From JALNZF01 sp964447405 (lineage in GTDB: Bacteria; Nitrospirota; UBA9217), in the NCBI GenBank assembly GCA_964447405.1, contig CAYUSP010000004.1, forward strand, positions 496,001-560,000: a stretch of 64,000 nt of DNA, written 5' to 3'. The position numbers were made by a program, and so were the translations under genes. This document shows, in pieces, positions 33,450 to 42,631 of the stretch (position 1 is its first letter; each line of letters starts with the position of its first letter). The notes below the pieces were generated by a model. The model made no database searches and had not been told where the DNA came from. It worked only from the letters and a program-made list of their open reading frames with translations.

Positions 33450-35603
33450 TTAAAAAAGAACATGGACTGTCGCGAAGATGACCGCGGTCTTAAAGAGGAT
33501 GTCGATGATATCCTTGAATGTACGCATGGCTGCATAGCGCTCGGTCTTTTGGGGCACGAAGATGGAGTCCCCGGCCTTCAGCTTCGTCTTTTCGATATCG
33601 CCGACATTCGGGGAAGTAGAGCTGAATGCGTAGCCATCGGCCTGAACAATGAACAGCAGATCACGATCTGCATTTTTCGTAACACCGCCCCGGCGATCAA
33701 GATAGTCCTTTACTGTCAGACCGGGAAGATAGATCTGGGCCCCAGGGCTATTCACCTCCCCGATGATCAGAACTTCCTGCGGCCGCTTGGGGATGTGCAG
33801 TGAATCACCATCCTGCAGGATAAGGTCATCCTTGGACCCAGCCCATTCATCCACTTTTTCGGAAATAGTGATGGCAACACGGCCATCGTTCTGGGCCTGT
33901 TGCGTTTTCAGACTTTCCAGGAGACCCTGGTTAATACTAAGCTCATTCTTTGCCGCTGCTGCTTCCTCGGCACTGACCGCGGTCGCGACGTTGCCCGCGG
34001 CAATGGAAAGCATCTGCGTCTGCATCCGCGCGCTGAACAAGAGCAAGTTTTTGTTCTCGGCAGTCTTGATGTTCACGCGTTTGAAGACCGCACCATAGGC
34101 ATAACCCTCAGCCGTGATCCCGCCGACCCTGCGCAACAGATCGCTCAGCCGGTCTCCTTTCGCTACTTCGTATGCACCCGGCCGCAAGACCTCGCCGCTC
34201 ATGGTGACCTTTTCTGCCCGCTTGAACGTGGTATACACTTTTATTTCGTCCTGAGGCTGCAGCAAAACATTCTGTGACAGATCGCCATTCTTGAATCCAG
34301 CGAGATCCACGGGAATGATCTGGCGGTCGGTAAAATCCTTGTTCAGGCGGATGATCTCCGCGCGGGCTATGTGCGCCGTGGGGAGCAGAACACCTTGGTC
34401 GATCACTTCTTTCAGCTTGAGGTCCGACCGCCACTGTATCGGCCCCGGATTTTGCACATCACCGCTCAAATTCACGGTTTCCCATACCCTGTCGTAGAGA
34501 GGCCTTATAACGACAGCATCCATGTTTCTGACCTTTTCGCGAAAGAAATCAGATGATTTGCCAGCAGCCGCCTCCTGTTCAGCCAGCTTGAAGTCCAGAA
34601 AAACCTTCTTCTGGTTGTCTTCGTAACGGGTGAGCTGCAGCCTCCCTCCCAGGGCGATCGGAAGCAGGCCTCCAGCTGTTTTCACGACCTCCTCAAGAGT
34701 CTCTTGCCCCTTAAGCTCGTAGATCGCGGGCCTGTAAACAGCACCGGCTATTCCCGCAACAGGACCAATGAGGGGGACGAACACCGTATCTTCGTTCTGG
34801 AGCTTGATGTCCTGACTGCGGTCACCTTTTAGCAGAAACTCGTAAAGATCGATGGTCTTGATGATCCTGCCGGAACGCAGGACCTGAATGGAGCGGAAGG
34901 TCCCCTGCTTGGTCGGTCCACCGGCAACGAAAAGAGCGCCATACACCGTGGTTAGAGATGAAAGAGAGAAACTTCCCGGCTTGGTGACTTCCCCCACAAC
35001 ATAGATCGTCTGGGTCTTGAGCCCGCCCATGGCGATACTGAGATTGAAATCATTGTAATACTTCGAAAGGTGACGTTTCAGTGTTCCATCCAATTCACCG
35101 AACCGTATGCCCGCCATGGGAACAACACCCACTTTGGGAAGGGTGATGTTCCCTTCCTTGGTGACCTTGAGTGTATAGATGCCCTCGGTCGTGCCCCAGA
35201 GCGTCATGGTGAACTGGTCTCCCGGACCGATGACATAATCCGGACCCACTGACATGGATGCCGGAGGGGTGAACGTGGAAACGGTCTTGTTGAAAAGATC
35301 GTAACCGAACTGCTTTAGGTTGCCCGGGAGCGTGGTCTCGAACAGGGAGGGCTTGGCCGGTTCTGGAGTCGGTGTGGCAACCGGAGCTATCGAGGGAGGC
35401 TGGCTTTTTTTCAGGTTCTGATAAAGGTTCTTTGCCCCCTGTATATCGCCCCGCTGAAGAGCTTCCGAAATAGCCTGTGATGCCAGTGGGTCCACCTGCT
35501 GCGTTTCTGAACTGCCGGAAGCATCGCCCTGCGCAGCGTCCTGGGCCTGGGTATTGTGCGAAAAAGCGAGCACGAGACAGGTTATCATGAATAGGTAGTG
35601 CAT
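33450..35603 (-). CDS. SLBB-domain polysaccharide export protein (Wza-like)
   Basis: A 717-residue exported protein: signal peptide (MHYLFMITCLVLAFSHNTQA), a Pro/Ser linker, a Poly_export domain (VGPDYVIGPGDQFTMTLWGT...GNITLPKVG), then several SLBB repeats (for example YVVGEVTKPGSFSLSSLTTV, MSGEVLRPGAYEV, VLIIGEVNSPGAQIYLPGLT). It ends in a hydrophobic helix (ILFKTAVIFATVHVLF) for the outer membrane. It is the exit channel for the polymer. No lipobox Cys is present. It precedes the Wzz-like gene by 48 bases, a typical export pair. Confidence 0.92.
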   Translation of the reverse strand: MHYLFMITCLVLAFSHNTQAQDAAQGDASGSSETQQVDPLASQAISEALQRGDIQGAKNLYQNLKKSQPPSIAPVATPTPEPAKPSLFETTLPGNLKQFGYDLFNKTVSTFTPPASMSVGPDYVIGPGDQFTMTLWGTTEGIYTLKVTKEGNITLPKVGVVPMAGIRFGELDGTLKRHLSKYYNDFNLSIAMGGLKTQTIYVVGEVTKPGSFSLSSLTTVYGALFVAGGPTKQGTFRSIQVLRSGRIIKTIDLYEFLLKGDRSQDIKLQNEDTVFVPLIGPVAGIAGAVYRPAIYELKGQETLEEVVKTAGGLLPIALGGRLQLTRYEDNQKKVFLDFKLAEQEAAAGKSSDFFREKVRNMDAVVIRPLYDRVWETVNLSGDVQNPGPIQWRSDLKLKEVIDQGVLLPTAHIARAEIIRLNKDFTDRQIIPVDLAGFKNGDLSQNVLLQPQDEIKVYTTFKRAEKVTMSGEVLRPGAYEVAKGDRLSDLLRRVGGITAEGYAYGAVFKRVNIKTAENKNLLLFSARMQTQMLSIAAGNVATAVSAEEAAAAKNELSINQGLLESLKTQQAQNDGRVAITISEKVDEWAGSKDDLILQDGDSLHIPKRPQEVLIIGEVNSPGAQIYLPGLTVKDYLDRRGGVTKNADRDLLFIVQADGYAFSSTSPNVGDIEKTKLKAGDSIFVPQKTERYAAMRTFKDIIDILFKTAVIFATVHVLF

Positions 35604-35811
35604 TATCCCCTTAAATACCGTTCTTTATTATTGTTGTGTCCATCAACACAGGCAACGCTTGGGGAGAGTCATTAAATAAAACTTCGAGAGTATCAATGAA
35701 GGGCGTTTATATATAAGACATTATTGATCAACCCCAGTATTGCCTCTGTCACGCAGGCACGTGACCGGAGGTCAGGTGCGCGTAAAATACCTGTCGGTCA
35801 CGCAAGGTTTA

Positions 35812-36702
35812 TCAGAAGCTGTAGCTCATTGTTCCGATGTATCTTGCCCCCATATCGGCGCCTACCTGATCCCGTCTGACCAGCTGCACTCCAGCGGTAA
35901 TATTGAAGCGTGGTGTCACGTAGCGCAGGCCGGGTATAAGAGACCAGGCACTCTCTTCGTAAATGGTCGGGACATCTTTGCCTTTGACTTTTCTTACTTC
36001 CAGGATCGCCTGCAATCGATTGCTTTCCGTCATGGGCAGCAGCATTCCGGCGTTCAGCACACCATATTTGTCCGCATAGGGGCTGGTTGTCTTACCTGAT
36101 ATCTGATCATTTAAAACAAGTTGCCCTTCAAAATAGAAGCCAAAAACAATATCATCGGCCAACTCCTTCTCCGAGGAACCGATCACCATTATCCGGATCC
36201 CCTCGTGTTTGACCGTCCCCAGACCCTTTTTCGTATCCCCGGTTGGAAATGTCAGACCGAGGCCGATCGCGAGAGCTGGTAGATCTTCGTCCTCCGATGT
36301 AAATCTCCATTTAACCAGCAGATCCGTGTCTCCGCCGCCCGTTTCGCGGGTAGCCGAACCTCCGATATTATAGGATGACATCTGAGCTTTTACCCCGACC
36401 TCTATCCTGTCGCTTACGCCGGCGACGATTGTCGCAATGCCGTGCGTATAGCTCATGTCCGGCGATTTGCTGTTCTCTCCAATAGCTGAGAGGCCCACGA
36501 CAACTGTTTTTTTTGCTTGAGTATACGCTGAGTTAATCATAATCAGGCCCGTGAGTCCCTGGACATTGACTGGCCGGTTGATGACCAGGCTCGCATCATC
36601 CTCGCGCTCCTCAGCCGCAGCCTGGGCTTGCGTCGCTGTAAAAACCAACACACCAAACATGATAATAATGATTGCACTGATAACAACAACGATAATCCTC
36701 AT
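35812..36702 (-). CDS. Outer-membrane beta-barrel protein of unknown function
   Basis: A 296-residue exported protein with a signal peptide (MRIIVVVISAIIIIMFGVLVFTATQAQA). The rest has alternating beta-strand character with Gly/aromatic turns and a terminal Phe (GTMSYSF), a barrel C-terminus. It resembles the transporter-like 'MetA-pathway of phenol degradation' barrel group (IEVGVKAQMS, GLGLTFPTGDTKKG). GGAGG precedes the ATG. It lies between the dehydratase and the SLBB exporter genes, so a role in polymer export is possible but unproved. Confidence 0.72.
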   Translation of the reverse strand: MRIIVVVISAIIIIMFGVLVFTATQAQAAAEEREDDASLVINRPVNVQGLTGLIMINSAYTQAKKTVVVGLSAIGENSKSPDMSYTHGIATIVAGVSDRIEVGVKAQMSSYNIGGSATRETGGGDTDLLVKWRFTSEDEDLPALAIGLGLTFPTGDTKKGLGTVKHEGIRIMVIGSSEKELADDIVFGFYFEGQLVLNDQISGKTTSPYADKYGVLNAGMLLPMTESNRLQAILEVRKVKGKDVPTIYEESAWSLIPGLRYVTPRFNITAGVQLVRRDQVGADMGARYIGTMSYSF

Positions 36703-36885
36703 TTAGGAACCTCCTGCGACTTGAGATATGCTAACTCATGCGTTATTCAGGGTCGGCTATGCAGATACATGCCATCTCAATAATTAGCGGAGGGCTTCAT
36801 CCGCGCCCCGCTTACCTCGCCACGGAAGAGTGTAGCGAAGATGCCATGCTTAGTCAATAAAATGTTTATGTTCGTTGGATGTTCG

Positions 36886-38775
36886 TTATTTACGATTATC
36901 GAACAGAGAATGCTGCGCTTTCGGACCACCATTCTCCGGCTGGAACTCAGGAACAATCTCTTTTATGTGATGGACAATCTCCTGGGTAAAACCGTTGAGT
37001 TGAAGATGCTGAAACAGGGAATTCAATTTGGACAGGAGCGCTTCTCCATCAACTTCCACCCGGCCAGCGACCTTGATCTTTTCATGCAGCGTGGATTTCA
37101 CCTCTTCACCGTCTGTGAGGAGCTCTTCGTACATCTTCTCTCCCAGTCGGAGCCCCGTATACTCGATCTTTATGTCCGTATCAGGTTCAAGTCCCGACAA
37201 TCTTATCATATCGCGGGCAAGATCCGCAATTCTGACCGGCTCCCCCATATCCAGCAGGAAGATCTCGCCGCCCTTTCCCATCGCACCTGCCTGCATGACC
37301 AGCTGGACGGACTCGGGGATGGTCATGAAATAGCGGTAGATCTCCGGGTGCGTTACGGTGATTGGGCCACCCTTTGCGATCTGCTGTTTGAACAGCGGGA
37401 TCACACTGCCGACGCTGTTCAGAACATTTCCAAACCTGACCGTCACATACTGCGTTTTGCTGACATTACTGAGACCTTCACAGACCAATTCCGCCAGGCG
37501 CTTGCTGACTCCCATCATATTGGTGGGACGGACTGCCTTGTCGGTCGATACCATCACGAACTTGCTGACACTGAACCGCCGTGCCATATCAGCCACCAGC
37601 ATGGTCCCCAGGGTGTTGTTCCGCAGTGCCTCTGCCGGATTCATTTCCATGAGCGGAACATGCTTATAGGCTGCGGCATGAAAGATAACATCCGGCATGA
37701 ACCGGGATAGTGTCCGTTCCACATGCGAAGGATTCAACACGTCGCCGATGATCGGATTGATCTCCAGGTCAGGGTACAGCTCCTTCATGTTCATATGGAT
37801 CTGGTAGAGATTAAACTCCGACCGTTCGAACAGCACGATCCTGCGGGGCAGGAACCTGGCCACCTGCCTGCAGAGTTCCGATCCGATGGAACCGCCTGCT
37901 CCCGTGATCAGAACGGTTTTACTCCGGAGAAAATTGGCAATGGAGTCTGTATCCAGTCTGACCGGCTCCCTGCCCAGCAGGTCCTCGATCTGGAAATCGC
38001 GCAGCTGGCTGACCCTGACCGAACCATTCAACACATCACCGACTCCCGGCAGCGTCTTGACAGGGACCCCGGTCTTCTTGCAGAGCATCATGATTCTTCG
38101 TTTTGCCCTGGCAGGCGCGGCCGCAATGGCGAGGATGATCACCTCAACTCGATGGGATTGAACGATAAACGGTATGTCACGGGTATGACCGAGCACAGGC
38201 ATACCATGGATGGTCATGCTTCGCTTTGCCCGATCGTCGTCAACCAGGCCAACCGCATGGAAGCCGGAATGATTGTTGCCCAGGATCTCGCGGAGAATCA
38301 TCTCTCCCGCTCTGCCCGCGCCCACGATCAATACGTTCCTGGCCGCGCTCGTCGGCGCCGTCTCAATGTTGAACCTGCCCTCGCGATAAAGCCGGTACCC
38401 GAATCGACTTCCGCCTACCAGGACCAGCACAACGAACCAGTCAATGATAAAAACCGATCGAGGATATTCCTCGAGACGGAATCCGAGGAAGAGTAGCGCC
38501 ATGACAAATCCGGAACTGATAGTCACGGCCTTGACCAGAGCGATCAGATCCCGCACCCCGGTGAAACGCCACATTCCGTGGTATAGACCCATCAGAGCAA
38601 ACATCCCCAGGCGCGACGCAAGGATCAAGGGGGAAATCGTCATAAACTGGGGCCAATGCATGCCAAGATCCATCGTATTGAAGCGCAAGGCGTAGGATAG
38701 ATATACAGACACAACAATGAGAAGGGCGTCTGACGTAAAGACCGTGAGCTGCTTCGGGAGTTTCGAATTAAACAT
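36886..38775 (-). CDS. Membrane nucleotide-sugar 4,6-dehydratase (CapD/WbpM/FlaA1 type)
   Basis: A 629-residue protein. Four N-terminal transmembrane helices precede a first Rossmann domain (NVLIVGAGRAGEMILREILG) and a catalytic SDR domain (LITGAGGSIGSELCRQV). The active-site segment is VSTDKAVRPTNMMGVSKR; the usual SDR Tyr is Met, as in WbpM/CapD homologues. It converts UDP-GlcNAc to the 4-keto-6-deoxy sugar that starts QuiNAc/FucNAc-type synthesis, acting at the inner membrane. Length fits the large WbpM class. It leads into the sugar-transferase cluster. Confidence 0.93.
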   Translation of the reverse strand: MFNSKLPKQLTVFTSDALLIVVSVYLSYALRFNTMDLGMHWPQFMTISPLILASRLGMFALMGLYHGMWRFTGVRDLIALVKAVTISSGFVMALLFLGFRLEEYPRSVFIIDWFVVLVLVGGSRFGYRLYREGRFNIETAPTSAARNVLIVGAGRAGEMILREILGNNHSGFHAVGLVDDDRAKRSMTIHGMPVLGHTRDIPFIVQSHRVEVIILAIAAAPARAKRRIMMLCKKTGVPVKTLPGVGDVLNGSVRVSQLRDFQIEDLLGREPVRLDTDSIANFLRSKTVLITGAGGSIGSELCRQVARFLPRRIVLFERSEFNLYQIHMNMKELYPDLEINPIIGDVLNPSHVERTLSRFMPDVIFHAAAYKHVPLMEMNPAEALRNNTLGTMLVADMARRFSVSKFVMVSTDKAVRPTNMMGVSKRLAELVCEGLSNVSKTQYVTVRFGNVLNSVGSVIPLFKQQIAKGGPITVTHPEIYRYFMTIPESVQLVMQAGAMGKGGEIFLLDMGEPVRIADLARDMIRLSGLEPDTDIKIEYTGLRLGEKMYEELLTDGEEVKSTLHEKIKVAGRVEVDGEALLSKLNSLFQHLQLNGFTQEIVHHIKEIVPEFQPENGGPKAQHSLFDNRK

Positions 38776-39194
38776 GGATTTTCCTAATTCTTTCAGGCAT
38801 GTGCTTTTATGGTTGTGGCTGAATAAATGGGCTGCTAATCAATAGCAAGCAACACTCATTTTGTAATTGGCAATGTCACCCGGTACGCCATGCTCTTGTG
38901 TATGTCAATAGCCAACATTTGCAAAATTTACCATATATTCCAAGTATTATCAATGAAGAATCTGTCAGTAGTTGTGTCTTTCAAGAATATGCCTATGCGG
39001 TCATCGCCTTGATGAGGGTTCGGGACAGCTTTTCTTCGCTCTAAAAAACGTCATTGCACTCCCGCCACAACACCATGCGCTCTACTCGAGCACCTGCGCC
39101 GAATACCGTAATTACCCATGGTCCTTTCCCTTTGCCTCATGCCCCATGCTCGACCTTTCAATGCAAATTTAAAATGCATGATTCAGAACTGCCA
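38776..39194. other. Intergenic region with no recognised gene
   Basis: Between the dehydratase and the phosphoglycosyl transferase genes. The only open frame (66 codons, plus strand) has no ribosome site or recognisable product. No terminator, RNA gene or repeat was identified. Confidence 0.5.
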
Positions 39195-39755
39195 TCAGTG
39201 TGTCACGCCCTCACGCTTCAATACTTTAAATAATGTCAGCACAATTATTCGCATATCCAGCGCAAACGAGCGGTTCTTTAGATAGTACTCGTCTAATTCA
39301 ACCTTAACCGGTATGGGCAATTCATCACGTCCGTTGATCTGTGCCCAGCCCGTGAGTCCGGGAGCAAGAACATGGATCCCCTTCACTGTTCTTAACGCAA
39401 CCAGATCGTCCTGATTAAAGAGCGCCGGGCGTGGGCCGACGATGCTCATGTCACCCGTGAGAATGCTCACGAGCTGGGGCAGCTCATCGAGGCTGGATCT
39501 GCGAAGGAACTTGCCGACAGGTGTCAGGTAATGGTCGGGATCGCAGAGAAGGTGGGTGGCAACTGCGGGAGTATCGATCCGCATCGTGCGGAACTTGGGC
39601 ATGGTGAATATTGCATTGTCCTTCCCAATTCTGTCTGACCAGTAGATGACCGGCCCTCGGGAACTCATTTTGACCAATGCAGCAATGACAAGCATAGCCG
39701 GAGCAAACAGGATCATAAGAATTGAAGCCGATATTAGATCGAATGCCCGTTTCAT
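39195..39755 (-). CDS. Undecaprenyl-phosphate phosphoglycosyl transferase (PglC/WcaJ C-domain type)
   Basis: A 186-residue monotopic phosphoglycosyl transferase with one N-terminal re-entrant helix (LISASILMILFAPAMLVIAAL) and the family motifs KFRTM, SLDELPQL and GDMSIVGPRP. It moves a phospho-sugar from UDP-sugar to undecaprenyl phosphate and so starts each repeat unit. It is the short PglC form, without the extra WcaJ membrane domain. The start at 39755 is five bases after the stop of the upstream GT2 gene, so they are co-translated. Confidence 0.94.
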   Translation of the reverse strand: MKRAFDLISASILMILFAPAMLVIAALVKMSSRGPVIYWSDRIGKDNAIFTMPKFRTMRIDTPAVATHLLCDPDHYLTPVGKFLRRSSLDELPQLVSILTGDMSIVGPRPALFNQDDLVALRTVKGIHVLAPGLTGWAQINGRDELPIPVKVELDEYYLKNRSFALDMRIIVLTLFKVLKREGVTH

Positions 39756-39760
39756 AATTA

Positions 39761-40540
39761 TCAGAGCCCTGAGGTGCGCAGACTTTTGTTTTTACCGTAT
39801 CCGTTCCAAGCATAGTGCATAAAACACCATATTGCATACGGAAAAGAAAGTTTTTCGACATTTCTGTAAACACGCCAGACTCCCGAAGATGCTTTCATTT
39901 TATTTCTCGAGTCTGATTTTTTTACGATGCGGTATCTTGCAAGATCTTCCTGAATTCCATGGGCTCGAAAACCGCGCTTAAGAAGTCGCAGCCAAAGTAT
40001 ATAGTCTTCACGATAATAGTTGTCAAACTTGAAGTCTCCAACCATGTTTCGATCAAGCATTACGGTGAGGCAGCCAATGTTGGTGTTTTTCAGCAATCTA
40101 CCGTAGTCAAAATAGGTCAGTGGAGAAATCAGAGAACCGCATACGCTTCCATCCTCGGATAGGTGCCGGTACTGGGTACAAGAAAAAGCAATATTGTCCT
40201 CGCGCATAAATGAAAGCTGTATTTCCAATTTCCTGGAAAGCCACAAATCGTCGCTGTCGAGAAAGGCAATATAACGACCTCTGGCAGCGTCCAATGCGGT
40301 ATTGCGGGCAATGGCAGGACCCTGATTACTGGTTTGCCTGATCATTCGTATCCGTTTATCTGTGAGAAGTCTTTGGCTTACTATGCTGCGGGTGTCGTCA
40401 GTTGAGCAGTCATCAACAATGATCAGCTCCCAGTCTTTATGTGTCTGAGACTGAACAGAATCTATGGCAGCGCTTATAAAGCGGCCAGAGTTGAAACTGG
40501 GGGTAATTATTGAAACATCCGGCATCCGGTCTACACTCAT
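39761..40540 (-). CDS. Family 2 glycosyltransferase
   Basis: A 259-residue GT-A glycosyltransferase. Motifs are VSIITPSFNSGRFISAAIDS, LIIVDDCSTDDT and the metal-binding DSD in AFLDSDDLW, and there are no transmembrane helices. It adds a sugar to the lipid-linked repeat unit. The donor and linkage are not predictable. Followed at once by the phosphoglycosyl transferase; the methyltransferase gene upstream ends 81 bases away. Confidence 0.92.
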   Translation of the reverse strand: MSVDRMPDVSIITPSFNSGRFISAAIDSVQSQTHKDWELIIVDDCSTDDTRSIVSQRLLTDKRIRMIRQTSNQGPAIARNTALDAARGRYIAFLDSDDLWLSRKLEIQLSFMREDNIAFSCTQYRHLSEDGSVCGSLISPLTYFDYGRLLKNTNIGCLTVMLDRNMVGDFKFDNYYREDYILWLRLLKRGFRAHGIQEDLARYRIVKKSDSRNKMKASSGVWRVYRNVEKLSFPYAIWCFMHYAWNGYGKNKSLRTSGL

Positions 40541-40621
40541 ATATGGGCCTTAGTCATATTGTTTTGCCGTCAAATGAACCTGATATTACCGCATCCAGTA
40601 AACCGCACATGCTGTTCCCGC

Positions 40622-41578
40622 TTACAAGCGCGATTTGTTTTTCTGCGAAATTATCCATGATGACGTAGTAGCAAGTACGTCCTCTGATTTCTCAGCAAAT
40701 TGCTGATCCAGCTTCAACCTGCCGCTTCTCAGTAATTCAAGTATCGCTTCATCTTTGCCAGTTCCCCTATTTGTATCTTGCATCAAGAGCGTATGCCCCG
40801 CCGATTTAAACAATCCGCATATATCATCCACCCTCAGCCGATTCATATACATGTACCGGTTGCCGGCAATCTTATTCCATTCAGCATCGCTGTACTGGAG
40901 GAAATTAATCGAGGAAATGCGACTGTCGGAATGGGAAAAATGATCAGAATAATCAATGGAGTGGACAAATAGACCTTTCTCTGCAATGACCCGGTTGCCT
41001 TCTTCAAGAATCGCTTTAAGATCATTCAACGGAATATGCTCAAGAACATTATACGATACATGAAAATCTACAGTGCCGGACTGAAGCGGCAGTTTTATGG
41101 CAGTTCCTGGAGCTATATAATTTATGCCGCAAAATCTGAACAAATCATTCAGATGCCACCGGCTGCCGATAAACTTCAATAAGTTCTCAAATCTATCTGC
41201 CTGAAGCCTCTCGCCGAATAATCGCATGATATCCTCTTTATTCGATGCGATGAATTCTAAATCGGCCTTCACCAGTTCATGCTTCAAGTAAGGATTGACA
41301 TCAACGGTTATTACCTGTTTTGCTCCCATCAGCCAAAAAGCAACAGGCATATTGAGTCTTCTGCCTGTGCCTATTTCCAGAACAATACTCCCGATCATAC
41401 TTTGTTTTACGAGTTCGATTTTGTCATAAAATCCTATGCTCGCAGTCAGCAAATCAACTGGATTTATCGTACGCAATGCTCCAAAGTGTCGCTGTACCCA
41501 GTAATAGGCATCATAAGAAATTGATGAAGGGAGAAGGCCTATGACATTTTGAACATTTGCTTTAATTTTCCAATTCAT
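40622..41578 (-). CDS. SAM-dependent methyltransferase-like protein
   Basis: A 318-residue class I methyltransferase fold: motif I-like SIVLEIGTGRRLNMPVAFWL, acidic motif II VITVDVNPY and a motif IV/V region SYNVLEHIPLNDLKAILEEG followed by KGLFVHSIDYSDHFSH. The LEIGTGRR variant differs from the usual GxGxG. It is likely to act on the polysaccharide or its precursors. The start is uncertain: the ATG at 41578 is chosen, with an in-frame TTG at 41593 touching a GAAGGA site. Confidence 0.75.
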   Translation of the reverse strand: MNWKIKANVQNVIGLLPSSISYDAYYWVQRHFGALRTINPVDLLTASIGFYDKIELVKQSMIGSIVLEIGTGRRLNMPVAFWLMGAKQVITVDVNPYLKHELVKADLEFIASNKEDIMRLFGERLQADRFENLLKFIGSRWHLNDLFRFCGINYIAPGTAIKLPLQSGTVDFHVSYNVLEHIPLNDLKAILEEGNRVIAEKGLFVHSIDYSDHFSHSDSRISSINFLQYSDAEWNKIAGNRYMYMNRLRVDDICGLFKSAGHTLLMQDTNRGTGKDEAILELLRSGRLKLDQQFAEKSEDVLATTSSWIISQKNKSRL

Positions 41579-41647
41579 GCCGTTATCATACAATCCTTCA
41601 TAATATTTTATCGCCGACTAGTAACGACCGGTAATAACATTATTTCA

Positions 41648-42583
41648 TCATGACGATATATCCTTTTTCTTAAGAACACAAATGAGGCTCGATGAAAACA
41701 CATCTCTCGGTAAGTCGCTTAATCGTCTGAACGCATTCACGGCCAGAAGGACCACCCTTCCTATTAAATGGTATCTGTATCTATAAAACAACGGCCTCTG
41801 TTTCAACTGTACCACTTCAAATTTCCCGATCATTTCCATGAATTCTCTGCTTGTCATGCCATTGAGCGTTGGCAAACACTTTCGCTTCAAGTTGTATGAC
41901 CAGACTGGTGCCGGTTGGGCATTTGTAAAATATTTTTTGCCTTCGGGCGATACAAGTATGTTATTAACGGCTTCAATAATCGCATCAGCGGAAAACAGTA
42001 AATGAAGGGCTGGTATTCTTGTTATATAATCCAAATGGTGCGACATTATTCCATGATAGGGTGGATAAATTATGAATGCTCTGCCTCCCGGTCTCAGGAC
42101 ACGGTAGATTTCTGAAATGGTTTTGCGAGGATCTGCGACATGTTCCAATACGTCATGAGAAACTATCGCGTCAAAGCTGTTAGAATCAAAAGGTATTTCA
42201 TATTGAGAACACACCTTAAAATGACACTGCTTTGCATCCTGTGAATTTGCATACAGCCGGGATAGCTCGATCATTTTTTCAAACGGTTCTATTCCATAGA
42301 CCTGCCTTGCATGGCATACTTTCATTAATTCAACTGTCTTCCCGCCATAACCGCATCCCAAATCAAGAACGTCCTTATCTCTAAACCAGGCCAAAAGATC
42401 TGACGACTCAAATAGAGCGACGAAGTCCATGAATTGACTGGCCTCTTTTGCAGCTTGAGGAAATTTTGAGCTGCTTTCCCCGCTTGCGTTGAGTGCCTCA
42501 CACGAATATCCACCATTGCCCCTCAGTGGTGTATACTGTGATGCCCTAATAAGCATTTCCACGATTTTACTTGCAATTGTCAT
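41648..42583 (-). CDS. Class I SAM-dependent methyltransferase
   Basis: A 311-residue methyltransferase with motif I VLDLGCGYGGKTVELM, motif II VYGIEPFEKM and motif IV AIVSHDVLEHVADPRKTISE, then RPGGRAFIIYPP. These are clear Methyltransf_11 signatures. The ATG at 42583 has AAGGGA four bases before it and is preferred; a GTG at 42628 just after the stop of the upstream polymerase gene is an alternative. The C-terminal region (LKRKCLPTLNGMTSREFMEM) is typical of methyltransferases in surface-glycan loci. Confidence 0.85.
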   Translation of the reverse strand: MTIASKIVEMLIRASQYTPLRGNGGYSCEALNASGESSSKFPQAAKEASQFMDFVALFESSDLLAWFRDKDVLDLGCGYGGKTVELMKVCHARQVYGIEPFEKMIELSRLYANSQDAKQCHFKVCSQYEIPFDSNSFDAIVSHDVLEHVADPRKTISEIYRVLRPGGRAFIIYPPYHGIMSHHLDYITRIPALHLLFSADAIIEAVNNILVSPEGKKYFTNAQPAPVWSYNLKRKCLPTLNGMTSREFMEMIGKFEVVQLKQRPLFYRYRYHLIGRVVLLAVNAFRRLSDLPRDVFSSSLICVLKKKDISS

Positions 42584-42631
42584 CAGGTCCCTTCGCAACT
42601 TGTCCGAAGGATGCTCATAATGTTCCACTCA

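Noticed and set aside
38972..39172. A 66-codon plus-strand frame in the gap before the phosphoglycosyl transferase gene
   Set aside because: No ribosome site, no homologous motif, opposite to all neighbouring genes.
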